DNA of 64,000 nt, taken from positions 2,480,001 to 2,544,000 of the forward strand of contig NZ_AQFT02000001.1 in the NCBI RefSeq assembly GCF_000364225.2, written 5' to 3'. Of this stretch, positions 19,164-29,247 are shown one piece after another. The stretch is from Eubacterium plexicaudatum ASF492. GTDB taxonomy: Bacteria > Bacillota > Clostridia > Lachnospirales > Lachnospiraceae. Under the pieces are notes generated by a model. It saw only the letters and a program-made list of their open reading frames with translations, made no database searches and had not been told where the DNA came from. A program made the translations under genes and the position numbers. Each line of letters starts with the position of its first letter. The first letter of the stretch is position 1.

Positions 19164-19535
19164 TTACATTCTCCCGGCTGCTTTTGTGGCCACAACCGCT
19201 ACTCCCGTGCCCGCTACGTTTTCCAGCAGTACATCTCCTGACGCGATGGGCGCTTTGGCTACTATCCGGTTGATTTCTTCCATACATGCAAAAATCTTTT
19301 GTTTTGGAATGTCCGTTTGTGTCTTAACCGAAATAAAGGTTCGGTCGCCGCCTTCCACTTTTACCGTAGACGTTACGATACGGGTAGGATTGGTTACTTC
19401 TTTTTCCGCATAAGTTTTCCCTTTTGGACATGTATTGCCGCTGACGCTCAGCGGCTGTCCCTCATCCATCGTTACGGTCAGCGGACAGCCCATCGGACAG
19501 CCGATACAAATCAGTTCCTGTTTTATATTTTTCAC
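19164..19535 (-). CDS. DUF1667 protein of the glycerol operon
   Basis: 123 residues with a cysteine-rich N-terminus (CIGCPMGCPLTV and NTCPKGKTYAEKE), a pattern suited to an iron-sulfur or other metal site, then a compact alpha/beta domain (PTRIVTSTVKVEGGDR, KIFACMEEINRIV). The DUF1667 family is regularly encoded after two FAD oxidoreductases and glycerol kinase in Clostridia. It could act as the electron-accepting small subunit in place of GlpC; that is inference. It lies 5 bases from the upstream flavoprotein gene. Confidence 0.9.
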   Translation of the reverse strand: MKNIKQELICIGCPMGCPLTVTMDEGQPLSVSGNTCPKGKTYAEKEVTNPTRIVTSTVKVEGGDRTFISVKTQTDIPKQKIFACMEEINRIVAKAPIASGDVLLENVAGTGVAVVATKAAGRM

Positions 19536-19540
19536 AGCCG

Positions 19541-20803
19541 TTACTCCTTTTCAATTTTTACCGTAATGCGCGAAAGATTCGGATATGCCGCTATCTTTTG
19601 CTTAAGCAGCACGACCTGTTCCATTTCTCCCGGCGCCATAATCTGCTTTCTGCGGTGCATCACTCGTTCCTGATCAAAATAGACGCTGATATATGCATTT
19701 TGATAAACGGCTCCCACGCGAAACCGTACCGTCAGCTGTTCGTCCATTCCGTTCGTATTGATGTTGCGCGGAACCGTATAACGCACACCGTCTTCCGCTG
19801 CCACCGTAATCGTATTGCCTTTCTTTTCCGCTTCTCCTTTTACATATCTGGCGGCATTTGCGCCCGCACGCTGCGCTTCTTCGGACACATAATCGACGAG
19901 ATCATGCACATGCAGCACATTGCCGCACGCAAATACACCCGGTATGTTCGTTTCCAGGCTTTCATTGACAACAGGACCGTTTGTCACGCTGTCCAGTTCC
20001 ACTCCCATCTCTTTGGAAAGTTCATTTTCGGGAATGAGTCCGACCGATAAAAGCAGCGTATCACACGTATATGTTTCTTCCGTGCCGGGAATCGGCTTTC
20101 CGTTCTCATCTACCTGTGCCAGTGTTACACCTTCCAGACGTTCTTTTCCTTTGATATCTACAACCGTATGGCTGAGCTTCAGCGGGATTCCATAATCGTC
20201 CAGGCACTGCACAATATTTCGTTTCAATCCGCCGGAATACGGCATCAGCTCTGCTACGACTTTTACTTTTGCACCTTCCAGCGTCATACGTCTTGCCATG
20301 ATCAGCCCGATGTCGCCGGATCCTAAAATGACCACTTCCCTGCCCGGCAGATAACCTTCCATATTTACAAGACGCTGCGCCGTACCGGCCGAAAAAATCC
20401 CGGCCGGACGATACCCCGGTATATTCAGCGCACCTCTGGCACGTTCTCTGCATCCCATGGCCAGTACGATCGCTTTTGCCTGAATCCGGATCATTCCATC
20501 GCTGCCGTTCATCGCCGTCACTACTTTCTGCGGACTGATATCCATAACCATCGTATGAAGCTTATACGCAATTCCCAGTTCCCGTACCTGTGCGATAAAC
20601 CGATCCGCATATTCCGGCCCGGTCAGCTCTTCCTGGAACGTATGCAGTCCGAACCCGTTATGAATACACTGATTTAAAATGCCGCCCAGTTCCATGTCCC
20701 GTTCCAGAATCAGAATGCTTTCCACTCCCGCCTTTTTTGCAGATACCGCCGCAGCCAGTCCGGCAGGCCCTCCGCCTATTATTACCATATCATATGCTTT
20801 CAC
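19541..20803 (-). CDS. FAD/NAD-dependent oxidoreductase, glycerol operon (GlpB-position)
   Basis: A 420-residue two-dinucleotide-fold flavoprotein. The FAD site is VIIGGGPAGLAAAVSAKKAG near residues 7-26, and a second Rossmann motif, VVILGSGDIGLIMARRM near residues 155-175, fits NAD(P)H. The ATG segment LLLSVGLIPENELSKEMGVE and the terminal GVFACGNVLHVHDLVD complete the family pattern. The protein is like the thioredoxin-reductase/NirB-type reductases found between a GlpA-like dehydrogenase and DUF1667. It probably passes electrons from glycerol-3-phosphate oxidation to NAD or another carrier. It lies 24 bases behind the previous gene. Confidence 0.9.
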   Translation of the reverse strand: MKAYDMVIIGGGPAGLAAAVSAKKAGVESILILERDMELGGILNQCIHNGFGLHTFQEELTGPEYADRFIAQVRELGIAYKLHTMVMDISPQKVVTAMNGSDGMIRIQAKAIVLAMGCRERARGALNIPGYRPAGIFSAGTAQRLVNMEGYLPGREVVILGSGDIGLIMARRMTLEGAKVKVVAELMPYSGGLKRNIVQCLDDYGIPLKLSHTVVDIKGKERLEGVTLAQVDENGKPIPGTEETYTCDTLLLSVGLIPENELSKEMGVELDSVTNGPVVNESLETNIPGVFACGNVLHVHDLVDYVSEEAQRAGANAARYVKGEAEKKGNTITVAAEDGVRYTVPRNINTNGMDEQLTVRFRVGAVYQNAYISVYFDQERVMHRRKQIMAPGEMEQVVLLKQKIAAYPNLSRITVKIEKE

Positions 20804-20827
20804 AGACTCTTCCTCCTTCGATCTGCG

Positions 20828-22264
20828 CTATTTTCCTGTCTTTGTCTGCCCTGCGGCAATCACCGAATGCCCTCCGCATTTTGTAACGTCTTCCATACGA
20901 ATCTGCAGTTCCCGCTTTAAGATTTCCATCACTTTCGGACTGCAGAATCCGGACTGACACCTTCCCATACCTGCTCTTGTACGCCGTTTGATACCGTCCA
21001 GTGATTTTGCGCCTACCGGACGGTGAATGGCATCTATGATTTCTCCTTCCGTCACGGACTCGCAGCGGCAGATCACATTTCCATAAGCCGGTTCTCTTTG
21101 AATCAGTGCATTGCGTTCTTCGAAGCTTAAATCCGCCGGATTTAAAATCCCCTTCCGCTTTGCCTGAAAATGCTCTTTTTCCCGCAGTCCCATGCTGTCC
21201 CGCAAAATGTCCGCTACCATCACACCGATCGCCGGTGCGCTGGAAAGTCCCGGAGACTCGATACCTGCCACATCAATAAACTGCGGCACATCTTCTGCTT
21301 CTCCTATTACAAATTCATTTTCATTCAAATGCGCCCGCAGTCCCGCAAAAGAAGTAATGACCTGACGAAACGGCAGATTTTTTACCGTCATGCCTGCTTT
21401 TTGCATCAGTTCCGCAAGACCCGCGGCGGTTGTATCAGTCCCTTCCTTATCCGGAATATCTGCTGCCGTAGGCCCTACAAGCAGATTCCCATGAACCGTT
21501 GGCGTTACAAGCACACCTTTTCCCATCGGCGTAGGCAATGTAAAAATCGTATGCGATACATGAGTTCCCGCGCTGCGGTCCAGCAGACAGTATTCGCCTT
21601 TTCTTGCCGTAATCTGCATCGTATTGCTGCTGACCATATTGTGAATCCGATCCGCATATACACCGGCAGCATTAACGATATAGCGGCTCTCCAGCCTGCC
21701 GGCACCGGTTTCAATCGTAAAATAACCGTCTTCCTTTCGAATCTGATTCACCTGCGAATCAAACCAAAACTCGACTCCGTTATCCGCCGCATTTTCAGCC
21801 AGTGCAATCGTCAGCAAAAACGGGCATACAATACCTCCCGTCGGCGCATACAAAGCGCCTGCCATCCGATCGGTCAGATTCGGTTCCAGCTTTCTTACCT
21901 CTTCTTTTGATAAAATCTGCAGATCGGCCACACCGTTTGCCATTCCTTTTTCATAGAGCGACCGGAGTTTTGGCAGATCGTTCTCATCCTGGCATATGAC
22001 AAGCGACCCGTTTCTTTCAAACGGTACGTCCAGCTCCTTTGCCAGCTCTCCCATCATCCGATTGCCCTGCACGTTCAGCTTTGCCATAAGAGATCCTTGT
22101 GCCGCGTCGAACCCTGCATGTACAATCGCACTGTTTGCTTTCGATGTGCCGCAGCACACATCCTCGCATTTTTCAATTACGCAAAATTTTCCTTCATACC
22201 GCGCGAGTTCCCGCGCAACCGCACATCCGGAAACACCTGCGCCTATGATACAAACATCATACAT
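20828..22264 (-). CDS. GlpA-like FAD-dependent glycerol-3-phosphate dehydrogenase with BFD-like domain
   Basis: 478 residues. The N-terminal DAO-fold oxidoreductase binds FAD through CIIGAGVSGCAVARELARYE (residues 5-24) and has the family segment GTSKANSAIVHAGFDA. The last ~90 residues are a BFD-like [2Fe-2S] domain, with cysteines in VICRCESVTEGEI and RCQSGFCSPKVMEIL. This is the arrangement of anaerobic GlpA: it oxidises glycerol-3-phosphate to dihydroxyacetone phosphate. The ATG at 22264 has AGAGGATTGAAAA before it. The gene follows glpK within 50 bases. Confidence 0.9.
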   Translation of the reverse strand: MYDVCIIGAGVSGCAVARELARYEGKFCVIEKCEDVCCGTSKANSAIVHAGFDAAQGSLMAKLNVQGNRMMGELAKELDVPFERNGSLVICQDENDLPKLRSLYEKGMANGVADLQILSKEEVRKLEPNLTDRMAGALYAPTGGIVCPFLLTIALAENAADNGVEFWFDSQVNQIRKEDGYFTIETGAGRLESRYIVNAAGVYADRIHNMVSSNTMQITARKGEYCLLDRSAGTHVSHTIFTLPTPMGKGVLVTPTVHGNLLVGPTAADIPDKEGTDTTAAGLAELMQKAGMTVKNLPFRQVITSFAGLRAHLNENEFVIGEAEDVPQFIDVAGIESPGLSSAPAIGVMVADILRDSMGLREKEHFQAKRKGILNPADLSFEERNALIQREPAYGNVICRCESVTEGEIIDAIHRPVGAKSLDGIKRRTRAGMGRCQSGFCSPKVMEILKRELQIRMEDVTKCGGHSVIAAGQTKTGK

Positions 22265-22289
22265 TTTTCAATCCTCTTTTTTTATGTTC

Positions 22290-22319
22290 TTTTTTAGTCT
22301 TTTTTAGTCTTTTTTAATC
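22290..22319. repeat. Three tandem 10-bp repeats between glpK and the next gene
   Basis: TTTTTTAGTC occurs twice and TTTTTTAATC once, end to end. On the coding strand this gives A-rich AAAAAAGACT units that run from inside the glpK stop codon into the leader of the next gene, just ahead of its ribosome binding site. Such A-rich leaders can raise translation, and the repeat number can change by slippage. Confidence 0.7.
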
Positions 22320-23810
22320 TTCCTTCGCCCACCCATAAGAATATTTCACGGCCTTCCTCCAGCCCTGCAAACAGGCGGTTCTGTCCGCTTCCTTCATCTG
22401 CGGCTGAAACACCTTGTCGATCTGCCAGTTTTTCATCACATCTTCCCTGCTGTTCCAGTAGCCAACCGCCAGTCCGGCCAGATAGGCAGCTCCCATAGCC
22501 GTTGTCTCCACACAGACCGGACGATGGACCGGCGCGTGAATAACATCTGACTGAAACTGCATCAGAAAATTGTTCGCACTTGCGCCGCCGTCTACTTTCA
22601 GCGTGCGAAGCGTAATTCCTGAATCCGCCTGCATCGCCAACATTACGTCATTTACCTGATACGCAATGGACTCAAGTGTGGCCCTGATAATATGGTATTT
22701 ATTCACGCCGCGTGTAATTCCTACAATCGTCCCTCTCGCATACTGGTCCCAGTACGGAGCGCCAAGTCCAGTAAAAGCCGGAACGACATAGCATCCGTTC
22801 GTATCCTTTACTTTGGACGCCATATATTCCGTATCCGGCGAAGTATCGACCAGGCGCATTTCGTCACGCAGCCACTGTACGGCCGCGCCGGCTACAAAGA
22901 TCGACCCTTCCAGCGCATAGTTTACCTTGCCATCCAATCCCCATGCAATCGTTGTTACAAGGCCATTGTTGGAAAATACCGGCTTTTCTCCCGTATTTAA
23001 CAATAAAAAGCATCCGGTGCCGTAGGTGTTTTTTGCTTCTCCCGGCGTAAAGCAGGTCTGCCCAAACAACGCTGCCTGCTGATCTCCCGCTGCGCCGCCG
23101 ATCGGTATCGGGCCGCCAAAAAAAGAGGGATCCGCTTCTCCGTAAATACAGCCGGACGGCATCGGCTGCGGCAGCATACATGCCGGAATGTCCAACTCTT
23201 TTAAAATATCCGCATCCCATTGGCAGTCATTAATATTAAACAGCATTGTCCGGGAAGCATTGGAATAGTCCGTTACATGTACGGCGCCTTTTGTCATTTT
23301 CCAAATCAGCCATGTTTCCACCGTACCAAACAGCAGTTTTCCTGCCCGCGCCCTCTCTCTGGCTCCTTCTACATGATCCAGAATCCATTTTACCTTCGTT
23401 GCCGAAAAATATGCATCAATCACAAGCCCTGTTTTTTTTCGGAATGACTCGGTCAGTCCCTGTTCCTTTAAACTGTCACAGTATGCGGAGGTGCGTCTGC
23501 ACTGCCAGACAATCGCATGATAAACAGGCTCTCCCGTCTCCTTATCCCATACAATCGCCGTTTCCCGCTGATTTGTAATGCCAATTGCCGCAATATCCGC
23601 TGCCGTAGCTCCGATTTTTTGCATCGCTTCCACCGCAACGCCAAGCTGCGTCGACCAGATTTCATTCGCATCGTGCTCTACCCATCCCGGTTTTGGGAAA
23701 TACTGGGTAAATTCTTTTTGTGCCACACTGCACATTTCTCCCTTTTCATTAAATAAAATACACCGGTTGCTCGTAGTACCCGCATCCAGTGCCATGACAT
23801 ATTGCGCCAT
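22314..23810 (-). CDS. glpK: Glycerol kinase
   Basis: This 498-residue FGGY-family kinase phosphorylates glycerol to sn-glycerol-3-phosphate with ATP. The N-terminal ATP loop is [13 protein letters not shown], and the FGGY segments [15 protein letters not shown] and [18 protein letters not shown] are clear. Length and sequence match GlpK throughout. It is the first gene of the operon glpK, GlpA-like, GlpB-position flavoprotein, DUF1667, CatA-like, all on the minus strand and tightly spaced. A consensus promoter lies about 90-110 bases upstream. No facilitator gene (glpF) is next to it. Confidence 0.97.
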   Translation of the reverse strand: MAQYVMALDAGTTSNRCILFNEKGEMCSVAQKEFTQYFPKPGWVEHDANEIWSTQLGVAVEAMQKIGATAADIAAIGITNQRETAIVWDKETGEPVYHAIVWQCRRTSAYCDSLKEQGLTESFRKKTGLVIDAYFSATKVKWILDHVEGARERARAGKLLFGTVETWLIWKMTKGAVHVTDYSNASRTMLFNINDCQWDADILKELDIPACMLPQPMPSGCIYGEADPSFFGGPIPIGGAAGDQQAALFGQTCFTPGEAKNTYGTGCFLLLNTGEKPVFSNNGLVTTIAWGLDGKVNYALEGSIFVAGAAVQWLRDEMRLVDTSPDTEYMASKVKDTNGCYVVPAFTGLGAPYWDQYARGTIVGITRGVNKYHIIRATLESIAYQVNDVMLAMQADSGITLRTLKVDGGASANNFLMQFQSDVIHAPVHRPVCVETTAMGAAYLAGLAVGYWNSREDVMKNWQIDKVFQPQMKEADRTACLQGWRKAVKYSYGWAKED

Positions 23811-23895
23811 TCTCGCTTTCTCCTCTCTGCAGATGTTTGTTTCGATCCGTATCCTGTGTAAATTTCATAAATTAATCATATTTTCGCCTGCTTGT

Positions 23896-23924
23896 ATTAT
23901 ATATTATAACTATATTCTTGTCAA
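23896..23924 (-). promoter_or_regulatory. Consensus sigma-A promoter of the glycerol operon
   Basis: Read on the minus strand: TTGACA at 23924-23919, a 17-base spacer, TATAAT at 23901-23896. Both hexamers are perfect. A strong core promoter on a catabolic operon suggests control by a repressor or catabolite signal, but I see no clear operator in the 85-base leader. Confidence 0.88.
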
Positions 23925-24020
23925 AAGTTTATAGATTTTTTATTTCGTCTTGACCAAACAGACAACATCCAATAAAATAAAATCAGAGCATATTTTAGTA
24001 AGAAAATAAGGAGATTACCT

Positions 24021-25598
24021 ATGAATATTAAATTAAAACTGATTTTGTTAGAGCTACTGTCTCTTCTGGCTCTGAGTATCATTCTGATTTCCGGCAGCCT
24101 GATGCTGTCCGTCGGAGAAATCAATGTCCGCATGGAAGAAACATTGCAGACGGCCGTATATGGTTATCACGGAGATACCTCCTATCTGCAAAAGCAGGGT
24201 GAAAATATTGATATTACCGTATTTGAAGGCGATACCCGTATCGACAGCTCCATTGAAGGCGCCGTAGGCACAAAAGCAAGCACGGCTGTGATTGAAGAAG
24301 TTTTAAACAAGAAAAATACATATTTTGACACAAACATCAACGTCAATGGTACGGCTTATTACGGTTATTACATTCCAACGGACACCGGCATGCTGTTTGC
24401 CGGAAAACCCAAGACTGCTGTTTCGGAGTTTATCCGGGCATCTTTAATGCTGCTGATCGGAATCGGAGCCGTTGCTTATCTCATCTGCGCCGTAATATCA
24501 GCCATTATATCCAACTCCATATCCAAACGAATCCGATGCGCTGCCGAATGCCTGGAAGTACTTGCCAGCGGAGATTTAAGTCAGGAGTTTCCGACAGCCA
24601 AAGCGGACAGCAAGGATGAAGTTGAAATTATTACACATGCTGTCTATGATCTGCAGCTTCAGCTTAAAGATATCGTTACCAATATTACCATGCAAAGCGA
24701 CCAGCTGAATGCCAGCAATACCGAGTTTTCAGACAGGTTCAACGCACTTGCAAAAAGCGTGGTAAACATCAACAATGCGGTAGAAGGCATCGCTGTCGGC
24801 AGCCATTCGCAGGCGCAGGAAACCACTTCCGCCGGACAGCAGATTGCACAAATGGCAGATGTTATAGAACAAAATTCCTCAAATGCCGCCGATCTGGAAC
24901 ATGCGGTGGAACATATGTCCGGCCTGTCCAAGCAGACAAGCCGCACACTGGCTGATCTAATTGCAATGAACGAAACGACAACCGCCAATATTTCCACCGT
25001 ATCAAAACAGACGGACGCTACGAATACTTCGGCTGAAAATATTCAAAATGCCGTACAGATGATTCAAAACATTGCCGAACAGACAAACCTGCTGTCTCTG
25101 AATGCGTCGATTGAAGCTGCAAGAGCCGGAGAAGCCGGTAAAGGATTTGCCGTCGTTGCGGAAGAAATCCGCAAACTCGCAGAAGACTCTTCCAAAAGCG
25201 CGAATGAAATCGAAGCATCCGTGCAGGAGCTTTTAACAAACTCGAACATCAGTGTGCAGAAAATGAATGAAGTAAGTACCGATGCTACGGTACAGCGAGA
25301 AAAACTGCAGCACACAAGCAATGACTTTGAAGATCTTATGAATGAAATCGGATCTGTCTATGCTGCCTCCAAAAGTATATACGAACAGACGGAACGTCTG
25401 GAAGCGCAAAAAAATACAATCCACGACGTGATACAACAGTTGTCATCCATATCGGAAGAAAATGCGGCTACCACACAGGTAACCAGTACAAGTATGCAGG
25501 AACTCTCCAACACGATCGAAGACTGCCGGCAGGAAACCGTCGTCTTAACCGAGCTCAACGACCATTTAAAACAGCAGATCAACCGCTTCCGACTATAG
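24021..25598 (+). CDS. Methyl-accepting chemotaxis protein with Cache-like sensor
   Basis: 525 residues. Membrane segments at about 8-30 and 141-164 enclose an extracellular domain of about 105 residues that looks like a single Cache domain ([35 protein letters not shown]). A HAMP linker follows, then the long signalling coiled coil with the tip [20 protein letters not shown] and flanking EQT and [13 protein letters not shown]. It senses an external ligand and controls CheA. AAGGAG lies before the ATG at 24021. It is divergent from glpK and followed by a second receptor gene. Confidence 0.95.
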   Translation: MNIKLKLILLELLSLLALSIILISGSLMLSVGEINVRMEETLQTAVYGYHGDTSYLQKQGENIDITVFEGDTRIDSSIEGAVGTKASTAVIEEVLNKKNTYFDTNINVNGTAYYGYYIPTDTGMLFAGKPKTAVSEFIRASLMLLIGIGAVAYLICAVISAIISNSISKRIRCAAECLEVLASGDLSQEFPTAKADSKDEVEIITHAVYDLQLQLKDIVTNITMQSDQLNASNTEFSDRFNALAKSVVNINNAVEGIAVGSHSQAQETTSAGQQIAQMADVIEQNSSNAADLEHAVEHMSGLSKQTSRTLADLIAMNETTTANISTVSKQTDATNTSAENIQNAVQMIQNIAEQTNLLSLNASIEAARAGEAGKGFAVVAEEIRKLAEDSSKSANEIEASVQELLTNSNISVQKMNEVSTDATVQREKLQHTSNDFEDLMNEIGSVYAASKSIYEQTERLEAQKNTIHDVIQQLSSISEENAATTQVTSTSMQELSNTIEDCRQETVVLTELNDHLKQQINRFRL

Positions 25599-25628
25599 CA
25601 TATTTGTAAATGATTCCGAAAATAAAGA

Positions 25629-25656
25629 TTGAAACTTTTGTTGAAAGTGATATAAT
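25629..25656 (+). promoter_or_regulatory. Probable sigma-A promoter of the second chemoreceptor gene
   Basis: TTGAAA and TATAAT are separated by 16 bases, about 175 bases before the start codon. The rest of the long leader (25660-25831) has no recognisable riboswitch. Confidence 0.6.
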
Positions 25657-25831
25657 AAAGTCAGATCAGACTTTGTTGCGCCCATTTACCGGTACAACGA
25701 ATGAAAAGCACTTTGACAAGCGAATATCGTATTGTATTTGAAAACCAAGCACAAGGAAATAAAACATCATGTTTATTGTACGCATCTTCTACGCTACAGT
25801 AACCAAATAATCATGAAAAGGGAAAACAAGT

Positions 25832-27517
25832 ATGCTAAACAAGATAAAAGATATGAAAGTAGAGAAAAAGCTCAGAACATGCTTCACCTTCACGGTTATC
25901 ATAGCAAGTATTGCAGCAGTTCTCAGATTGGTCATTTTATTATATACCAACATTACTTACAATGACGCGTTAGTAAACAGTGGTTTTTCTCAAGGTGAAA
26001 TTGGTATTTTCAGTACATACCTGAGCAAAGAACCAATCATCGTCAGAGAACTGATTCTTTTAGATGATGAGGCATCCATGAAAGAATCGGAAGATGAACT
26101 TATCGAAACAAAAGCATTAACCGACGAGGCGTATGAAGCGGTAAAGCCTCATTGCCTTACAAAAGAAGAACTGGCTTATATAGAGCAGATTGATGCGCTT
26201 CTTCCCGAATATCGTGATCTGTTTGATCAGGTCAAAGCACTTGCCATGAGCAACAACAATGACGAGGCATTCGATCTTCTTATTAAAGAAGCAAAACCAA
26301 CCTATCAAAAACTGACAGATGCCGTAGAAGCTTTGATTGATATTAATGTAAGCAACGGAAATTCCATATCACGCCGACTGACCATACAGGCTTACATTAT
26401 GATTACTGTTATGATCATTATCATCATCGTTTCTGTTGTTATTGCCATGCGCATTTCCAAAATGGTTGCAAAAATGTTCGCCGATCCGATCGTAAATATT
26501 CAAAAAGCAACCGCAGAACTGGAACATGGAAATTTGGATATCTATGTAGACAAACTGTACGAAGACGAAATCGGTGAAATGACAGATTCCTTTAATACGG
26601 CCATAGGCCTGCTAAAGCAATATGTTCTGGAATTAAGCAGAGTGCTTGGCGAAATGGCTGACGGAAACTTTAACGTATCTGCCGATGTGGATTTCAGAGG
26701 TGAATTTTTAAAACTGTCTGATGCAATTGAGACCATTACCACTTCGCTGAGCAATACACTTGGAAATATTCACGAATCGTCCAATCAGGTTTCTCTTGGT
26801 GCCAGCCAGATGGCAGAAAGCGCGCAGGCACTTGCCGAAGGCGCAACGGATCAGGCAGCATCCGTACAGGAACTGACCGCAACGATACAGGACGTAACGG
26901 AAGCCGTCGTACACAGTTCGGAAAAAGCCATTCAATCTCACAAAGATGCGGAAGCTTTTCGTCAGGATGCGGAAGAAAGCAACGAAAATATCCAGCTGTT
27001 AAATCAGGCAATGGAACGCATTAACGAAACATCGAGAGAAATTGCCAATATTATTTCAGCTATTGAAGATATCGCTTCCCAGACGAACCTTCTGTCTCTA
27101 AACGCATCGATCGAAGCTGCCAGAGCCGGAGAAGCCGGTAAAGGCTTTGCTGTCGTAGCCGACCAGATCGGTAAACTCGCCTCAGACAGTGCAGCTTCTG
27201 CAGTAGATACAAAGAATCTGATTGAAAATTCACTGCTTGAGATAGAAAAAGGAAATGAGATCGTATCAAAAGCAACCGTTGCCATCGAATCCGTTATCAA
27301 AGGGATTACTTCGTTGGCCGCATCCACGAATGAAATCAGTGAATTATCAGAAACACAGGCGGATGCCATGAAACAGTTAGAAGCCGGAATCGAACAGATT
27401 TCAGAAGTGATTCAGAACAATTCGGCAGCCGCAGAGCAGTCTTCCGCTACCAGCGAAGAGTTATCGGCACAATCTGAAGCTCTGGAACAGTTGGTCGGCC
27501 AATTTACATTAAAGTAA
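25832..27517 (+). CDS. Methyl-accepting chemotaxis protein with four-helix-bundle sensor
   Basis: 561 residues. Membrane segments at about 19-39 and 187-206 enclose an all-helical extracellular domain of about 145 residues, of the four-helix-bundle (4HB_MCP) kind. A HAMP domain ([18 protein letters not shown]) and a second HAMP-like repeat ([15 protein letters not shown]) precede the signalling coiled coil with tip [20 protein letters not shown]. It detects small molecules outside the cell and signals to CheA. The start ATG lies at 25832 behind a weak GGGAAA site. A strong terminator follows. Confidence 0.94.
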   Translation: MLNKIKDMKVEKKLRTCFTFTVIIASIAAVLRLVILLYTNITYNDALVNSGFSQGEIGIFSTYLSKEPIIVRELILLDDEASMKESEDELIETKALTDEAYEAVKPHCLTKEELAYIEQIDALLPEYRDLFDQVKALAMSNNNDEAFDLLIKEAKPTYQKLTDAVEALIDINVSNGNSISRRLTIQAYIMITVMIIIIIVSVVIAMRISKMVAKMFADPIVNIQKATAELEHGNLDIYVDKLYEDEIGEMTDSFNTAIGLLKQYVLELSRVLGEMADGNFNVSADVDFRGEFLKLSDAIETITTSLSNTLGNIHESSNQVSLGASQMAESAQALAEGATDQAASVQELTATIQDVTEAVVHSSEKAIQSHKDAEAFRQDAEESNENIQLLNQAMERINETSREIANIISAIEDIASQTNLLSLNASIEAARAGEAGKGFAVVADQIGKLASDSAASAVDTKNLIENSLLEIEKGNEIVSKATVAIESVIKGITSLAASTNEISELSETQADAMKQLEAGIEQISEVIQNNSAAAEQSSATSEELSAQSEALEQLVGQFTLK

Positions 27518-27579
27518 ATGTTACGAACATACAATACATTACTGCCCGATGCAGTATATATTCGCTGAAATGCTAAATT

Positions 27580-27623
27580 AAAAATAGCTTCCTGCACCGT
27601 TTTGCAGAAAGCTATTTTTATTG
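27580..27623 (+). terminator. Intrinsic terminator of the second chemoreceptor gene
   Basis: AAAAATAGCTT pairs with AAGCTATTTTT and the inner CTGCA with TGCAG, giving a long stem with a T-rich 3-prime arm. Confidence 0.88.
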
Positions 27624-27659
27624 TGCACGAATATTCATTACAAAATCTCTTATGTAAAT

Positions 27660-27742
27660 AAGCACCATGCAAAAATCGTTCCTATAGGGGTTGGTCTATA
27701 CGGATAACATGCTTCATATCAGCTTATTTTTGCACAGTGCTT
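27660..27742. repeat. Spaced inverted repeat in the intergenic gap
   Basis: The 17-base arms at 27660-27676 and 27726-27742 (AAGCACCATGCAAAAAT and its near complement) match at 15 positions around about 50 bases. The gap from 27518 to 27824 otherwise holds only the terminator. It could be a small mobile palindrome or the terminator of the convergent DUF3793 gene. Confidence 0.5.
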
Positions 27743-27824
27743 AAAGTTACTTGCATTTTATTGTACTATACGACTCTTATAGACGTCAATACCTTTTTAC
27801 AAAAAATGGAAATAATACTCCGAA

Positions 27825-28411
27825 TCAGATATCTGCCAGCAATTCCGACATGCCCGCTCCTTTCGCTGCCAGCCGCAGTAAATTCTCTTTTGCCTGATCA
27901 AATTTTTGAAACAAACGCATTTTTTCCAGCGGATGTGCATAAACTTTCCAGTATCCTTCATACAGACAGTTTTTTCCCTGATTGGCAATAAATCCGGCTA
28001 CATCTTCCGGCGGATAGCCCAAAAACAGTCCCATTTCATGTGGAAACCGTATCCCGTCCTGCATATACGACCGGTACCGTTCGGCAAATATCTCCAGCAG
28101 CGTCGGCAGAGAGCAATCCGGATAGCCCTGCCGATACAGAATCTGCCTGACATCCTGCCTGTGAAAAAAATCTTCCGGTAACGAATCGGAATACAGCAGC
28201 AATACTGCCTTTGTCTGCCCTTCATATAAGAAAAACAGTGAAACTTTGTATGTTCTAACAGCTTTCCTGCCCGATCTGCCTGATCTTTGCCCACAATCAG
28301 CAGATTTGACGTTTTCAGCCCCACAAGAAAAGGCGCACAGCGCAGTATCAGCTGCGTCTCTGCTGTTCGCATATCCATTCTTTTGATGATTTCAAACGCA
28401 TCTCCAGTCAT
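27825..28411 (-). pseudogene. DUF3793 protein, frame broken once
   Basis: About 195 residues. The N-terminal part (MTGDAFEIIKRMDMRTAETQ, then LILRCAPFLVGLKTSNLL) starts at the ATG at 28411 with AAAGGAGG before it. The C-terminal part (LYRQGYPDCSLPTLLEIFAERY, FPHEMGLFLGYPPEDV) is in another frame. One added T in the T3 run at 28245-28247 joins them through KVSLFFLYEGQTKAVLLL. The pattern FPHEIGLFLGYPxEDV is the hallmark of DUF3793, a family of unknown function common in Clostridia. No membrane segment is present. Confidence 0.82.
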
Positions 28412-28542
28412 AATACCCTCCTTTTTGCTGTTAGTTTGTGCCGGAACGCTGCTTTCATACTGGAAGGTTCTGTCTGCAAAAAAACCTGCCGTGCATACGC
28501 ACAACAGATTTGTCAGCTATTTAAAATCATATTTTTTCAAAA

Positions 28543-29220
28543 TCATATATTTTCAATCTGCCAGTCAATTGGCTCCGCCCCATGTTCCTCTAAAAACGCA
28601 TTCGCCTGGCTGAAATGTTTGCAGCCAAAAAATCCGCGATATGCAGACAGCGGACTTGGGTGAGGCGCTTTTAAAATCAAATGGTTCGGATTTTTCAGCA
28701 TTGGAATTTTGCTCTGCGCCGGTCTTCCCCAAAGCATATATACAACAGGTCGATTCTGCTCGTTCACAGCGCGGATTACAGCATCCGTAAACTGTTCCCA
28801 TCCTCTACCCTGATGCGAGTTCGCCTGATGTGCACGAACCGTCAGCACAGTATTTAACAACAGGACACCCTGCTTCGCCCATTTTTCCAGAAATCCGTGA
28901 TTCGGAATGTAACAGCCCATATCTTCAGCCAGTTCCTTGTATATATTCTGCAGTGAAGGCGGAATATCTTTCTGATCCGGCAGCACGGAAAAGCTCAGTC
29001 CATGTGCCTGGTGTTCATTGTGATATGGATCCTGCCCCAGAATCAGCACTTTTACGTCTGAAAGCGGTGTTAAATGCAGAGCATTGAAAATATCCTCAGA
29101 CGGCGGATATATTATATGTGTAGCATATTCTTCTTTTACGAACCGATACAGTTCTTTATAATATGGTTTGCCAAACTCTGCCTGCATAGCCGGCTGCCAG
29201 TCATTTGCTATCATTCCCAT
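28543..29220 (-). CDS. ung: Uracil-DNA glycosylase, family 1
   Basis: 225 residues. It removes uracil from DNA as the first step of base excision repair. The catalytic water-activating Asp is D64 in LGQDPYHNEHQAHGLSFSV, and H187 is in KAPHPSPLSAYRGFFG, with LLLNTVLTVRAHQANSH between them; all three are diagnostic. The ATG at 29220 has AGAGGAT 8 bases upstream. It lies 27 bases behind hisF, in the same direction, and may be cotranscribed. Confidence 0.97.
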   Translation of the reverse strand: MGMIANDWQPAMQAEFGKPYYKELYRFVKEEYATHIIYPPSEDIFNALHLTPLSDVKVLILGQDPYHNEHQAHGLSFSVLPDQKDIPPSLQNIYKELAEDMGCYIPNHGFLEKWAKQGVLLLNTVLTVRAHQANSHQGRGWEQFTDAVIRAVNEQNRPVVYMLWGRPAQSKIPMLKNPNHLILKAPHPSPLSAYRGFFGCKHFSQANAFLEEHGAEPIDWQIENI

Positions 29221-29247
29221 ACGGATATCCTCTTTTGTCTTTAATCA

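Noticed and set aside
24134..27517. Recombination between the two chemoreceptor genes through shared signalling sequence
   Set aside because: The similarity is the normal conserved receptor tip; the sensors and other domains differ completely.
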